DNA of 64,000 nucleotides from Ruegeria sp. HKCCSA071 (lineage in GTDB: Bacteria; Pseudomonadota; Alphaproteobacteria; Rhodobacterales; Rhodobacteraceae): positions 1,488,001-1,552,000 of the forward strand of contig NZ_JAEDOX010000001.1 in assembly GCF_017872555.1 (NCBI RefSeq), read 5' to 3'. This document shows positions 17,158 through 25,959 of this stretch, piece after piece. The notes beneath the pieces were generated by a model. That model was not told the DNA's origin. It ran no database searches and saw only the letters and a list, made by a program, of their open reading frames with translations. Each line of letters starts with the position of its first letter. Position 1 is the first letter of the stretch. Position numbers and translations under genes: made by a program.

Positions 17158-18195
17158 TCAGTTCGCGAAACCGGCAAACCGGCGCACCGTCTGACCATCC
17201 GTCAGCACAGCGCCCCCGGCCACAACGACCTCATCCCCGTCAGACAGGCCCGTCAGCACCCGGACATCGCCGGTTTGCGTGGGCTCGATGGTCACCGGGA
17301 CGCGGCGCACGGTGCCCTCATCCGCCCCGACCGGGGAAAACACCATGACGTTCAGCGCGCCGTTTGCGTCGGCGATCACAGCGGTTGCTGGCACGATGAT
17401 GCCAATGCGGTTGTCCTGCACCTGAACATTGACGGTAACGGACGAGCCGGGAAGGATCAGCAACCCCTCGGGCGGGGTCAGGCCGAACTGGATGCGGAAG
17501 GTTTGACCGACGCTGGAGGTTTCCGCGTCGAATTCACGGATTTCCAGCGGGAAGACTTCGTCACTGGCAGGGAATTTGGCGGTGATCGTTCTTTGATCAG
17601 TCTGGCCGGAGCGTTGAAACAGGATCTCGGGCACGTCGACCACGATGCGCAATTCGGACATGTCGTGAATGCGGACGATGGGCGTGCCTGCCGAGACGGT
17701 GGTAAACGCCTCGACCGAGCGGCTTGAGACCAGCGCGTCAAAGGGCGCGGTCAGCGTGGCGTGTTCCAGTTCATATTCCGCGTCGCGCAGGGCGATCGCG
17801 GCCAGTTGCGCCTCGGTCTCGGCATCGTCCACGGCCACCTGGCTGGCGGTTGTACCGCGCAGGCGCGACAGGCGCGCAACGGTGCGGTCGGCCTGCTCCT
17901 TTTGCAGCCGCGCCCGATCAAGGCGCAGCTCGAACGGTTCCTGATCCAGACGGGCAATCAGGCCATCCTTGGGAATCACGAAGCCTTCGTTGATGGGCAT
18001 TTCGACAATCTGGCCCGCAACCTGAAAGGCCAGATCAACGGTCTGGCGCGCGGCGACGCGGCCAAAAAACTGCCGCGTGAAACCGGGCGCGGTTTCGCGC
18101 ACCTGCATGAGTTTCACCGGTTTCGGGGTCTCTTGAGCGGCAATCGGGGTTGCCAGAATGGCCAGTGCAAGGCCCAGAGAGGTCAGGAGTTTCAT
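17158..18195 (-). CDS. RND efflux periplasmic adaptor (membrane fusion protein)
   Basis: This 345-residue protein has an N-terminal signal peptide ending around AIAAQ (residues 1-21), a lipoyl-like half (VAFQVAGQIVEMPINEGF), a helical hairpin (about 95-145), the second lipoyl half (APFDALVSSRSVEAFTTVSAGTPIVRI) and a beta-barrel and membrane-proximal domain. It bridges the RND pump to an outer-membrane channel. It overlaps the marR stop by four bases and is followed 11 bases later by the pump gene. The three are one operon. Confidence 0.93.
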   Translation of the reverse strand: MKLLTSLGLALAILATPIAAQETPKPVKLMQVRETAPGFTRQFFGRVAARQTVDLAFQVAGQIVEMPINEGFVIPKDGLIARLDQEPFELRLDRARLQKEQADRTVARLSRLRGTTASQVAVDDAETEAQLAAIALRDAEYELEHATLTAPFDALVSSRSVEAFTTVSAGTPIVRIHDMSELRIVVDVPEILFQRSGQTDQRTITAKFPASDEVFPLEIREFDAETSSVGQTFRIQFGLTPPEGLLILPGSSVTVNVQVQDNRIGIIVPATAVIADANGALNVMVFSPVGADEGTVRRVPVTIEPTQTGDVRVLTGLSDGDEVVVAGGAVLTDGQTVRRFAGFAN

Positions 18196-18659
18196 TTCTT
18201 CAATCCCTCGGGAATTCCCGTTTTCAATACGTTGTCGCGGACTTTGCGCGCCAGTCGCGCGAATTCGGCAGTTTCTTGTTCGTTGAGGCCCGAGGCCCTG
18301 TGAAACAGGTCCCCGGCGGCGGCGACCAGCATGTTGCGGGCCTCTTCGCCCTGCTTTGTCAGCACCAGCAACCAGGCGCGGCGGTCTTCGGGGTCACGCC
18401 GACGCGTCAGATAGCCCGCTTTTTCAAGGGCATCGGCTGTGGCGGTGATCGTTGATGGTACGCTTAACATATCGGCGGCCAGAACACCCATGCGCTTGGG
18501 CTGATCCAGCTTGATCAGCATGTGGCATTCCGGGTGGCTCAGGTCTGTTTCGATACAGTCGAAGGTCTCTTCCAGTTTCCAGTACAGAGCATAGACGCCC
18601 ATGATCGCCTGAATCTCGGGGCTGAGGCGGCCGAGTCTGGCACTGATATCGTCTGGCAT
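18192..18659 (-). CDS. MarR family transcriptional regulator
   Basis: This 155-residue protein has a winged helix-turn-helix (about residues 55-115). It shows LAADMLSVPSTITATADALEKAGYL as recognition part and RRRDPEDRRAWLLVLT as the wing, which is the MarR hallmark DxRxxxxxLT. ATG 18659 is preferred because a GGAGA site lies five bases upstream; a TTG further upstream lies inside the likely operator. It heads the adaptor-pump operon and is divergent from a KAS III gene. Two inverted motif copies between them suggest it represses both units. Confidence 0.9.
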   Translation of the reverse strand: MPDDISARLGRLSPEIQAIMGVYALYWKLEETFDCIETDLSHPECHMLIKLDQPKRMGVLAADMLSVPSTITATADALEKAGYLTRRRDPEDRRAWLLVLTKQGEEARNMLVAAAGDLFHRASGLNEQETAEFARLARKVRDNVLKTGIPEGLKK

Positions 18660-18685
18660 TGGGGTCTCCGCGCGGGTTACGGGGC

Positions 18686-18788
18686 GATATACTTCAATTT
18701 CTGAACTATTCAAGATATGAAACTGTGCCCCGAAAAGAATTCCCTTGGGTCAACATATCTTGATCAAATCACGCCATGACTGCATTTT
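18686..18788. promoter_or_regulatory. Divergent promoters with paired operator motifs (marR-RND / KAS III)
   Basis: The 10-mer CATATCTTGA occurs at 18754-18763 on the plus strand and at 18719-18710 on the minus strand, 44 bases apart centre to centre. Each copy runs into the -35 box of one promoter. Leftward: TTGAAT (18713-18708), 16 bases, TATATC (18691-18686). Rightward: TTGATC (18760-18765), 17 bases, CATTTT (18783-18788). Symmetric placement against both -35 boxes points to one repressor, most simply the adjacent MarR protein, controlling both directions. Confidence 0.55.
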
Positions 18789-18817
18789 GGGCGAATCCGA
18801 AACATTCAGGACCCGCC

Positions 18818-19942
18818 ATGTATACCCCCGCCATCACCGGTACCGGTGTCTTCACGCCGGAAAACGTCATCACCAACGCCGAGCTTGTCGAAGCGTTCAA
18901 CGCTTATGCCGACAAGCAGAACGCGAAGAATGCCGAGGCCATCGCAGCCGGGCAGATGGAGGCGATGCAGCATTCCTCGGAAGAGTTCATCGTCAAGGCG
19001 TCGGGCATTCAGAACCGCTATGTGATGGACAAGGCCGGGGTGCTGAACCCGGACGTCATGCACCCGACGCTGCGCCAGCGCAGCGATGACGAGCCCGGGA
19101 TCATGACCGAGATGGCAGTGGATGCCTGCAAGAAGGCGCTGGCGCAGGCGGGGCGTACGGCGGCGGATGTCGATCTGGTGATCTGCGCGGCCTCGAACCA
19201 TGAACGCGCCTATCCGGCGATTGCAATCGAGATTCAGCAGGAACTGGGCATCGACGGGTTTGGCTTTGACATGAATGTCGCCTGTTCTTCGGCCACGTTC
19301 GGCATTCAGGCGGCGGCGGATATGGTGCGGTCTGGGTCGGTGCGCGCGGCGTTGGTGGTGAACCCTGAAATCTGCTCGGGCCATCTGGAATGGCGCGACC
19401 GGGATTGTCACTTTATTTTTGGCGATGTGGCAACGGCAACGCTGATCGAGCGGATCGAAGACGCAAAAGGCCCGCATTTCGAAATCCTGTCGACACGTTG
19501 TGCCACCGCCTTTTCCAACAATATCCGCAACAATAACGGGTTCCTGCGCCGGTCGCGCCCCGATGGTGTGATTGACCGCCGCGACATGCAGTTCATGCAG
19601 AACGGCCGGAAGGTGTTCAAGGAAGTGTTGCCGATGGTCAGCAAGCATATCAGCGACCATATGGAGGCCGAAGGGGTCAGCAATACCGACCTCAAACGCC
19701 TGTGGCTGCATCAGGCCAACAAGACGATGAACGATTTCATCGGCAAGAAGGTTCTGGGCCGCGAACCCGAGGCGGGCGAGCAACCCAATATCCTTCAGGA
19801 TTATGCGAACACCTCATCCGCAGGGTCGATCATTGCGTTTTCGAAATACTCTGACGATCTGCAAGAGGGTGATCTGGGGCTGATCTGTTCTTTTGGGGCC
19901 GGGTATTCGGTTGGATCGGTGATCGTCAAGCGTCACGCCTGA
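18818..19942 (+). CDS. Beta-ketoacyl-ACP synthase III, long form
   Basis: This 374-residue thiolase-fold enzyme has the KAS III triad: Cys156 in the NVACSSATFG segment, His298 in LWLHQANK and Asn331 in YANTSSAG. It would condense an acyl-CoA primer with malonyl-ACP. It is about 55 residues longer than E. coli FabH and resembles the longer KAS III group that includes Pseudomonas PA3286, which takes medium-chain acyl-CoA; that substrate assignment is inference. ATG 18818 follows AGGA. It is divergent from the marR-RND operon and shares the operator region. Confidence 0.85.
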   Translation: MYTPAITGTGVFTPENVITNAELVEAFNAYADKQNAKNAEAIAAGQMEAMQHSSEEFIVKASGIQNRYVMDKAGVLNPDVMHPTLRQRSDDEPGIMTEMAVDACKKALAQAGRTAADVDLVICAASNHERAYPAIAIEIQQELGIDGFGFDMNVACSSATFGIQAAADMVRSGSVRAALVVNPEICSGHLEWRDRDCHFIFGDVATATLIERIEDAKGPHFEILSTRCATAFSNNIRNNNGFLRRSRPDGVIDRRDMQFMQNGRKVFKEVLPMVSKHISDHMEAEGVSNTDLKRLWLHQANKTMNDFIGKKVLGREPEAGEQPNILQDYANTSSAGSIIAFSKYSDDLQEGDLGLICSFGAGYSVGSVIVKRHA

Positions 19943-19968
19943 TCGGCATTCCGCAACGCGCTGACGGC

Positions 19969-21771
19969 CTAGAAATCGGCAGCCAACTGAAAAACCTGAA
20001 ACGCGGCCCCTTCCCCACCATCAATCCGGCTGAGATAGGCGGGGGTTTCACCCTTTGCCAGTTGGGATTGCAGCCCGCGCCCCTGAGACGCCCAGTCCCA
20101 GAATTCAGTACGGGGCGTAGCGGTGCAAATCAGCACATAGCTTACACCCAGCGCAGCAAGACGCGGACCGGCCTGGGACGCATCCATACGCAAAACCGCA
20201 ATCTGCGCCTGAATTCCGGCCCGGTTGCGGTGATAATTGCCCGCCAGAACCGAATGATTGGTATAGCGCAGCACCTCTGCCGCAAAATCGAAATCGACCA
20301 GAACCATGCCGGCTGGCAGGTTTTTCAGGGCCGCGTAAGCCTGGGGCGCCTTGCAGGCGGCGCCGTCGTTTTGCGAAACCCGCGCGACCTCGGCGGCAGG
20401 TGCCGCAAGGGAGGGGCGCGCAAATCGTCCCAGCTGTTTTTCCACGCTGATGCCGATCTTTGGCGAGACGCAGACAACAAAGCCTACCATAGCCAGGCCG
20501 GAAAGCGTGCGACCATGGGTTCTGTAACTGATGTAAAGGGCGCGCAGCATCTGAGCCTGAACAGCCACAAGGGACACGCCCAGAAACGTCATCATCCGGG
20601 ACTGGTACAGAAACATGGAAAACCCGGTCACAATCAGCGCCAGAAACAGAAGATAGTCCATTTTGTCTTGTGACTGTCGGACAAAGAACAACGCTGCAAC
20701 CGCTGTGATGACGGACATGGCGATCAGGGCCGCAGCCTCGCCCAAATGCAGTTCCAGCACAACGGTGATATTCTGCGCTTCGGCAACCTGGCTGAGCCAG
20801 AAGTCACGCATGTCCTGAGGCAGGTTCGCAATCGGGTTTTCAAGGCAGTAGGGCGCAAATGCGTAAGCGCAGCCAAGTGTTACAGCGCCAATCGCTAGAC
20901 ACGCGCCGAAGCGCCCCCAATGGGACCAACCCGACCCGACCCAGGCTGCTGCACACAGGCACAGGGCCGCGATCCCGGCCGGCAGGGCCACACTGATCGT
21001 CAGGGCATCGCAGCTTGGAAACAGAAAGCCCTGACGTCCCGTTGTTGCAACGCTGACCAGAAACAGGGTCAGCGCCAGCCCGGTTCCAAACACCATGGTG
21101 CGGCGGCGGGCGGCTGCGCCGGTCACGATCCAGTCAATCGTAAGGAACACCGCGATAATCGCGACCTGCACGATTGATTCGGTTCCGATGGACACCGAAA
21201 GGGCCAGACAGACACCCAGCCACCCCGCAGCAGAGGGTTTGGCCTTGCGTAGGACAAAGAACATGAGGGCCGCTGCAAACAGCAGAATCTGAACATTGTG
21301 GTGGTCAAACGAGAAATAGTCGAACTTCCGATAATGTTCGAGCGTCAGCACACCGACGACCAGTGCCGAAATCGCGCCATTGCGCCCGCCCAAAGCGCCG
21401 CCAGTGACGGCGAAGGTCCACAGGGTCAGCCCCGCCAGCAGCACTGGCCAGACAAACGCGGTCACTTGCAAGGCGCTGTCGGGTGGCACGACGATCGCGG
21501 ACAGCGCGTAGATCCCGGCGATCGGCGCGTCGACAAGCCGGGACCAGTGCATCAGCGTGCCGCCACCGGGCCCCAGCCGATGCTGATAGGCGTCAAACCA
21601 GCCCTGCCCCGCCAGCAGGTCCTGTACCATGACCCAGCGCATCGCGTCATCAGGGCCTTCCTGATAAGCGCCAAACAGCACCGTGGCCAGAAAAAGCGCA
21701 TAGACAAACAGGAACGACCGCCAAACCATACGGTCTGCGAGAACGCTGTAATTTCCCTGCATTTTCTGCAT
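19969..21771 (-). CDS. Polytopic membrane protein, GT-C glycosyltransferase-like
   Basis: This 600-residue protein has around 11-13 predicted membrane helices followed by a soluble C-terminal part (about 445-600). After the first helix comes a loop with EGPDDAMRW, then HRLGPGGG and HWSRLVDAP. A later FDHHNVQILLF stretch resembles the DHH region of STT3/AglB oligosaccharyltransferases. This layout, acidic residues in the first external loop plus a DHH motif, suggests a GT-C superfamily enzyme using a lipid-linked donor. No close family is recognised and the acceptor is unknown. It stands alone, convergent with KAS III. Confidence 0.6.
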   Translation of the reverse strand: MQKMQGNYSVLADRMVWRSFLFVYALFLATVLFGAYQEGPDDAMRWVMVQDLLAGQGWFDAYQHRLGPGGGTLMHWSRLVDAPIAGIYALSAIVVPPDSALQVTAFVWPVLLAGLTLWTFAVTGGALGGRNGAISALVVGVLTLEHYRKFDYFSFDHHNVQILLFAAALMFFVLRKAKPSAAGWLGVCLALSVSIGTESIVQVAIIAVFLTIDWIVTGAAARRRTMVFGTGLALTLFLVSVATTGRQGFLFPSCDALTISVALPAGIAALCLCAAAWVGSGWSHWGRFGACLAIGAVTLGCAYAFAPYCLENPIANLPQDMRDFWLSQVAEAQNITVVLELHLGEAAALIAMSVITAVAALFFVRQSQDKMDYLLFLALIVTGFSMFLYQSRMMTFLGVSLVAVQAQMLRALYISYRTHGRTLSGLAMVGFVVCVSPKIGISVEKQLGRFARPSLAAPAAEVARVSQNDGAACKAPQAYAALKNLPAGMVLVDFDFAAEVLRYTNHSVLAGNYHRNRAGIQAQIAVLRMDASQAGPRLAALGVSYVLICTATPRTEFWDWASQGRGLQSQLAKGETPAYLSRIDGGEGAAFQVFQLAADF

Positions 21772-21930
21772 GGTTTACTGCCCTTGACGATCTTGCCTGC
21801 GCCGCAGCTTATCGGAAAGACATGACTGAATTGAGGCACAGGGTCCGGTTGGTGATCATGCCGCAAAGCGCACGATATCTGCTGCAATCCGGGCAGGCGG
21901 AATTTGGCCGGTAACGGTCCGCAATCAGGC

Positions 21931-22392
21931 CTAGCTGACGCTTTCTTCTTCCAGGTGCAGTTTCATTTCAATCAGGACCTGCTGAAGCAAACTGGTTTCT
22001 TTCAGCAGCCTTTTGGCTTCGTTCACCGTGATGATGCCATCTTCGATTGCGGCCTGATATTCCGTCATCAGCATTGCAAACCGCTGGCTGAGCGCGATGA
22101 CATCCGAATTCACACCGCCTGTGCGTGATTCCTCGGTGTTGCGTTCGCTGTAGGACAGGGTGATGTTTTTCAGATCCGCCAGCGCGGATGTCACATGCGG
22201 ATAAGTTGCTGCGTTTTCAAGCCGGGCCACCGCATCCACAGGCATAAACCTGTCCGCGTGTTCTGCGTTGTCCGAGTAATACCGGCCCAGAGTCGCCTTG
22301 GATTTTCCTGTAATTTCACAAGCAGCTTCTATTCCGACATCTTTGACCAGCGCTTCTGTGTGTTTCTTCAGATAGGCCCCGATATCTGCCAT
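21931..22392 (-). CDS. Conserved hypothetical protein with N-terminal helix-turn-helix-like part
   Basis: This 153-residue soluble protein has at residues 1-60 a pattern like a CII-type or Xre-type HTH (KDVGIEAACEITGKSKATLGRYYSD). It continues with a PVDAVARLE segment and a long helical, acidic C-terminus rich in Glu and Leu. It looks like a small regulator. ATG 22392 has a GG-containing site upstream; an alternative start is at 22434. It is an isolated gene. No target is known. Confidence 0.55.
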   Translation of the reverse strand: MADIGAYLKKHTEALVKDVGIEAACEITGKSKATLGRYYSDNAEHADRFMPVDAVARLENAATYPHVTSALADLKNITLSYSERNTEESRTGGVNSDVIALSQRFAMLMTEYQAAIEDGIITVNEAKRLLKETSLLQQVLIEMKLHLEEESVS

Positions 22393-22747
22393 TGATTTAC
22401 CTTTGTTACCTGCAAACGCCCGCCCGATGTCCAAACCGGGGAAAGCGTCGGGAAATTTCCCATACCTGAGTCATAATTGAAATGTCATACATTGACTATC
22501 CCTCAGATAAGCGGGGGATTTTGTGAGTGAGTGGCGGCAGTTCAAGCCGGTAAAGAGTGATTGCAGGGCGGTATTGTTGGGCCTTGCTTTGTTTTGGCCA
22601 CATGTTGGCCGACGGCGTCGCTGTTGCAGACGCGGGGGTTCCATCCCCTACGAGCCCAGCTCGGCCTCTGCACACGCAATGGCGACGTCGCTTCTTACAT
22701 CCCTTTGCTCTCTTGTTCCTTTTCGTCAGGCGTTTTAGACCCGCGCC
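22393..22747. other. Long intergenic region with several short hairpins upstream of tdk
   Basis: About 350 bases separate the divergent HTH-like gene and tdk. No convincing protein is encoded. Between 22596 and 22690 several short inverted repeats follow one another: GGCC-N7-GGCC, GCGTC-N9-GACGC, GGGG-TTCCAT-CCCC, CGAG-CCCAG-CTCG and the palindrome GCGACGTCGC. They could form a structured tdk leader or a small RNA. I recognise no known RNA family. A pyrimidine-rich stretch follows before tdk. Confidence 0.35.
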
Positions 22748-23326
22748 ATGGCAAAGCTGTATTTCAACTATTCCACCATGAACGCGGGCAAGTCGACCGT
22801 GTTGCTACAGGCCTCGCACAACTATCGCGAGCGCGGCATGCAGACCTACCTGATGACCGCCGCCATTGACGGGCGGGCGGGTGCGGGGCGGATTGCATCG
22901 CGCATCGGCATATCGGAGCACGCTGACACTTTCACACCCGAAGATGATGTCTTCGCCATGATCCGGTCCCGGCTGGACAAAGGTTCCGTGGCCTGCGTTT
23001 TCATCGACGAGGCACAGTTCCTGTCCGAGGCGCAGGTCTGGCAACTGGCCCGTGCGGTGGACGATCTGGATGTGCCGGTGCTGGCCTATGGTCTGCGCGT
23101 GGATTTTCAGGGCAAGCTGTTCCCCGGTTCCGCCACCCTGCTGGCCCTTGCCGACGAAATGCGCGAAGTGCGCACGATCTGTGAATGCGGCCGCAAGGCC
23201 ACGATGGTGATTCGTCGCGACGAGACCGGCAAGGCCATCACTGAAGGGGCACAGGTACAGATCGGTGGCAACGAGACCTATGTCTCGCTCTGCCGCAAAC
23301 ACTGGCGTGAGGCGGTCGGCGACTAG
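22748..23326 (+). CDS. tdk: Thymidine kinase
   Basis: This 192-residue type II thymidine kinase phosphorylates thymidine for salvage. The P-loop STMNAGKST lies at residues 9-17. FIDEAQFLS supplies the catalytic Glu region, and VLAYGLRVDFQGKLFPGS is the lasso part. The zinc site is formed by a Cys-x-Cys pair (ICECG) and a later SLCRKH. Its TAG stop shares the palindromic CTAG with the convergent dehydrogenase stop. It has no obvious strong ribosome binding site. Confidence 0.95.
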   Translation: MAKLYFNYSTMNAGKSTVLLQASHNYRERGMQTYLMTAAIDGRAGAGRIASRIGISEHADTFTPEDDVFAMIRSRLDKGSVACVFIDEAQFLSEAQVWQLARAVDDLDVPVLAYGLRVDFQGKLFPGSATLLALADEMREVRTICECGRKATMVIRRDETGKAITEGAQVQIGGNETYVSLCRKHWREAVGD

Positions 23327-24273
23327 ACCGGGTTGGGCAGCGCCCTGCCCGCGACAAAGGCCGCCACGTTATCCAGCGCCATGTGCCCCATGCTGCTGCG
23401 CACCTCTTCGGTGGCAGTGCCCAGATGGGGCAGCAGGGTGACGTTTTCCATTTCGCACAGGGATTGCGGCACTTTGGGTTCGAATTCGTAGACGTCCAGC
23501 CCCGCCCCCGCGATCTGACCGGTTTGCAGCGCCGTGATCAGCGCGACCTCGTCCACCACCTCGCCACGGGCGATGTTGACCAGAATAGCCGAGGGGTTCA
23601 TCGCCTCAAGAATCTGCGCATTGATCAGGTGGCGGGTTTCCGCACCGCCGGGAACCGCAAGCACAAGGAAATCGACCGAAGCGGCGAGTGTTTCAAGGTC
23701 AGGTGTGAATTCCGCCGGGAAATCCAGTTGCTTGGCGCTGCGGGACTGATAGGCCACCTGCATGGCAAACCCGAAATGACAGCGGCGCGCGATGGCCTGT
23801 CCGATGCGGCCCATGCCGACAATGCCCACGCGCTTGCCGGTCACATGATGGCCCAGCATCTGCGTCGGGTGCCAGCCCTGCCACTGACCCGATCGCACCA
23901 GCCGCTCCCCCTCACCGGCCCGCCGGGCTGTGGTCAGCAGCAGGGTCATGGCGATATCGGCTGTGGCATCGGTGACCGCGCCGGGCGTGTTGGTTACGTC
24001 AACCCCGGCCGCGCGTGCGGCATCCACGTCGATATGGTTGAAGCCAACACCGAAATTGGCCAGCAGCTTGCAACGCGGCTGACCGGCATCCGCAAAGACC
24101 TGAGCAGAGAACTGATCGCCCAATGTCGGCACAACGACGTCGTATCCGGCCAGAGCGGCCAGCATCTCCTGCCGCGCCATGGGCAGGGTGTTTTCCCGGA
24201 TGGTTACATCGAAATCGGCGCGGGCGCGCGATTCGACTGCCGGTGTCATCGGACGCGTGATCAGCAGTTTCAT
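23323..24273 (-). CDS. D-2-hydroxyacid dehydrogenase (glyoxylate/hydroxypyruvate reductase type)
   Basis: This 316-residue NAD(P)-dependent enzyme reduces 2-oxoacids such as glyoxylate or hydroxypyruvate. Seen are a Rossmann motif GIVGMGRIGQAIARR (about 150-164), the catalytic Arg region NIARGEVVDE, a Glu in GLDVYEFEP, and His in LLPHLGTAT. The family is clear; the substrate is inference. It overlaps the csaA stop by an ATGA and probably belongs to a proC-csaA-dehydrogenase transcript. Confidence 0.88.
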   Translation of the reverse strand: MKLLITRPMTPAVESRARADFDVTIRENTLPMARQEMLAALAGYDVVVPTLGDQFSAQVFADAGQPRCKLLANFGVGFNHIDVDAARAAGVDVTNTPGAVTDATADIAMTLLLTTARRAGEGERLVRSGQWQGWHPTQMLGHHVTGKRVGIVGMGRIGQAIARRCHFGFAMQVAYQSRSAKQLDFPAEFTPDLETLAASVDFLVLAVPGGAETRHLINAQILEAMNPSAILVNIARGEVVDEVALITALQTGQIAGAGLDVYEFEPKVPQSLCEMENVTLLPHLGTATEEVRSSMGHMALDNVAAFVAGRALPNPV

Positions 24274-24611
24274 CAGTGCATCCGCCCGCCGGTTGGTACC
24301 TTACCGTCAGGGCCGATCAAAACGATCTCGCCGTTGTCATCGGGCAGACCCAGCACCAGAACCTCGGACATGAACTTGCCGATCTGGCGTGGAGGGAAGT
24401 TGACGACGGCCATGACCTGTTTGCCGACCAGAGTGGCCGGATCGTAATGCGCGGTGATCTGGGCCGAGGTCTTGCGCTCGCCAATCTCGTCCCCAAAGTC
24501 GATCCACATCTTGATCGCGGGTTTGCGGGCCTCGGGATAGGGTTCGGCGCGGATCACCTCGCCCACGCGAATATCGACCTTGAGAAAGTCGTCGAACGAA
24601 ATTTCACTCAC
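24273..24611 (-). CDS. csaA: CsaA-type tRNA-binding domain protein
   Basis: This 112-residue protein is the OB-fold tRNA-binding domain of CsaA/YgjH: FDDFLKVDIRVG at the start, AIKMWIDFG, SAQITAHYDP, and VVNFPPRQIGKFMSEVLVLG, ending in GGRMH. CsaA is a dimer with chaperone-like and tRNA-binding activity linked to protein secretion in Bacillus. The GTG at 24611 is chosen since an AAGGAG site lies seven bases upstream and the length fits; it overlaps the end of proC. Confidence 0.9.
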   Translation of the reverse strand: MSEISFDDFLKVDIRVGEVIRAEPYPEARKPAIKMWIDFGDEIGERKTSAQITAHYDPATLVGKQVMAVVNFPPRQIGKFMSEVLVLGLPDDNGEIVLIGPDGKVPTGGRMH

Positions 24612-25419
24612 GCGAGAGCTCCTTGGATCGGTCAGTTGCGGCCTTGACGGCACGGTGCAGCAGGTCGGGAAAGCCGGTTTCCTGGTGCATCAGCACCTCA
24701 AGCGCGGCCTGTGTGGTGCCGTTCGGAGAGGTCACGTTGATGCGCAGCTGCGCCGGGTCTTCGTCGGACGCCATGGCCAGCGCCCCGGCACCGGCCACTG
24801 TGGACTTGGCCAGTTTCATCGCAAGCTCGGCAGGCAGGCCATGCGCCGCGCCCGCAGCGGCCAGGGTTTCGATCAGATGGAACACGTAGGCCGGGCCGGA
24901 CCCGCTGAGCCCGGTGACGGCGTCCATCTGTGCCTCATCCTCAAGGCGAACAGTCTGGCCCACTGCCGCCAGCAGGTTTTCGGCCTGCTCCATGTCGATC
25001 TCGGAGGTGTGTGCGTTGCCGATCAGTGCCGTGATGCCCTGACGGATGGCGGCGGGCGTGTTGGGCATGGCGCGAATGATCGGGGTGTCAAGGCCCAGAA
25101 CGGATTCGAAGGCCGCAATCGAGGTGCCAGCTGCAACCGAAATAAACAGGCTGGACCCGCCGCCCAGCGCCTGAATGGCAGGCAGGGCTTCGCCCATCAT
25201 CTGCGGTTTGACCGCAACCAGCACCACGGCGGGAGATTCGGGCAACGGTGCGTTGATATTGACGCCCTGCGCCTTCAGCCAATCCGACGGAAAGGGATCG
25301 ATGACCCAAACGGAAGCTGGCGGAAGGCCGTGTTCCAGCCATCCCGCCAGCATTGCGGACCCCATCTTTCCGCACCCCAGAAGCACAAGCCCCTGTTCGG
25401 CCACTCGCGTCATGTCCAT
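24604..25419 (-). CDS. proC: Pyrroline-5-carboxylate reductase
   Basis: This 271-residue enzyme reduces 1-pyrroline-5-carboxylate to proline with NAD(P)H. It has the N-terminal Rossmann motif LLGCGKMGSAM (about 13-23), AVKPQ, the RAMPNTPA stretch, and the C-terminal family signature GSGPAYVFHLIE...VAGAGALA with TSPNGTTQAALEVL. Normal length. It starts the proC-csaA-dehydrogenase group and overlaps csaA. A second ProC-like gene sits at 39444-40199 but is much more divergent. Confidence 0.95.
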   Translation of the reverse strand: MDMTRVAEQGLVLLGCGKMGSAMLAGWLEHGLPPASVWVIDPFPSDWLKAQGVNINAPLPESPAVVLVAVKPQMMGEALPAIQALGGGSSLFISVAAGTSIAAFESVLGLDTPIIRAMPNTPAAIRQGITALIGNAHTSEIDMEQAENLLAAVGQTVRLEDEAQMDAVTGLSGSGPAYVFHLIETLAAAGAAHGLPAELAMKLAKSTVAGAGALAMASDEDPAQLRINVTSPNGTTQAALEVLMHQETGFPDLLHRAVKAATDRSKELSRE

Positions 25420-25458
25420 TTGCCCCTCCCGCTTTACATATCGGTTCGGGGCAAAGGT

Positions 25459-25959
25459 TTACGCGCGGCCGTAGGCCTCTGCAATGGCCACTTGCATGGC
25501 TTCTTCTGGCCCTCTGTTACCCCAGGTCACCAATTGGATCGCGGGGTAGTACCGCTCGGCGCTCATGACGGCGGCATTGATCATCGTGTCGATCTGGTCA
25601 GCGCTGGCCGTTTGCCCGCCTGCAAGGACCAGACCATAGCGATAGACCATCAGCTTCTGGTTTGCCCAATAGGTAAACGCGCCTACCCAGCACTGGTCGT
25701 TCATCTTGTTGAGCAGCTCATAGAGCTGCATTTCACGGTCGGCCGGTGGTTCCATTTCGAAGCTGCACACCATGCGCAGCGTTTCGTCATAGTTGGACCA
25801 GGCCAGCGTGATCGAGTAGGTGCGCCACTGCCCTTCAACGGCCATGGCAATCTGATCGTCCCCAATGCGATCAAAATCCCAGTCGTGATGTTCGGCCAGA
25901 TGCTCAACAATGTCGATCGGATGAATGTCTTCTTCGAGATACTGCTCGGAAAGGGCCAT
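25459..25959 (-). CDS. YbjN domain-containing protein
   Basis: This 166-residue soluble protein has the YbjN fold: an N-terminal DIVEHLAEHHDWDFDRIGDDQIAM, the QWRTYSITLAWSNYDETLRMVCSFE strands, a helix with LYELLNKMNDQCWVGAFTYWANQKLMVYRYGL and a final helix. The family resembles type III secretion chaperones and is linked to stress in other bacteria, but its role in alphaproteobacteria is unknown. It has its own promoter region upstream (25960-26280). Confidence 0.85.
   Translation of the reverse strand: MALSEQYLEEDIHPIDIVEHLAEHHDWDFDRIGDDQIAMAVEGQWRTYSITLAWSNYDETLRMVCSFEMEPPADREMQLYELLNKMNDQCWVGAFTYWANQKLMVYRYGLVLAGGQTASADQIDTMINAAVMSAERYYPAIQLVTWGNRGPEEAMQVAIAEAYGRA

Noticed and set aside
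22633..22648. T-arm-like sequence suggesting a tRNA or permuted tmRNA
   Set aside because: The loop TTCCAT does not fit the TTCRA consensus, there is no matching acceptor strand, anticodon arm or CCA, and no tag-coding part of a tmRNA is seen.
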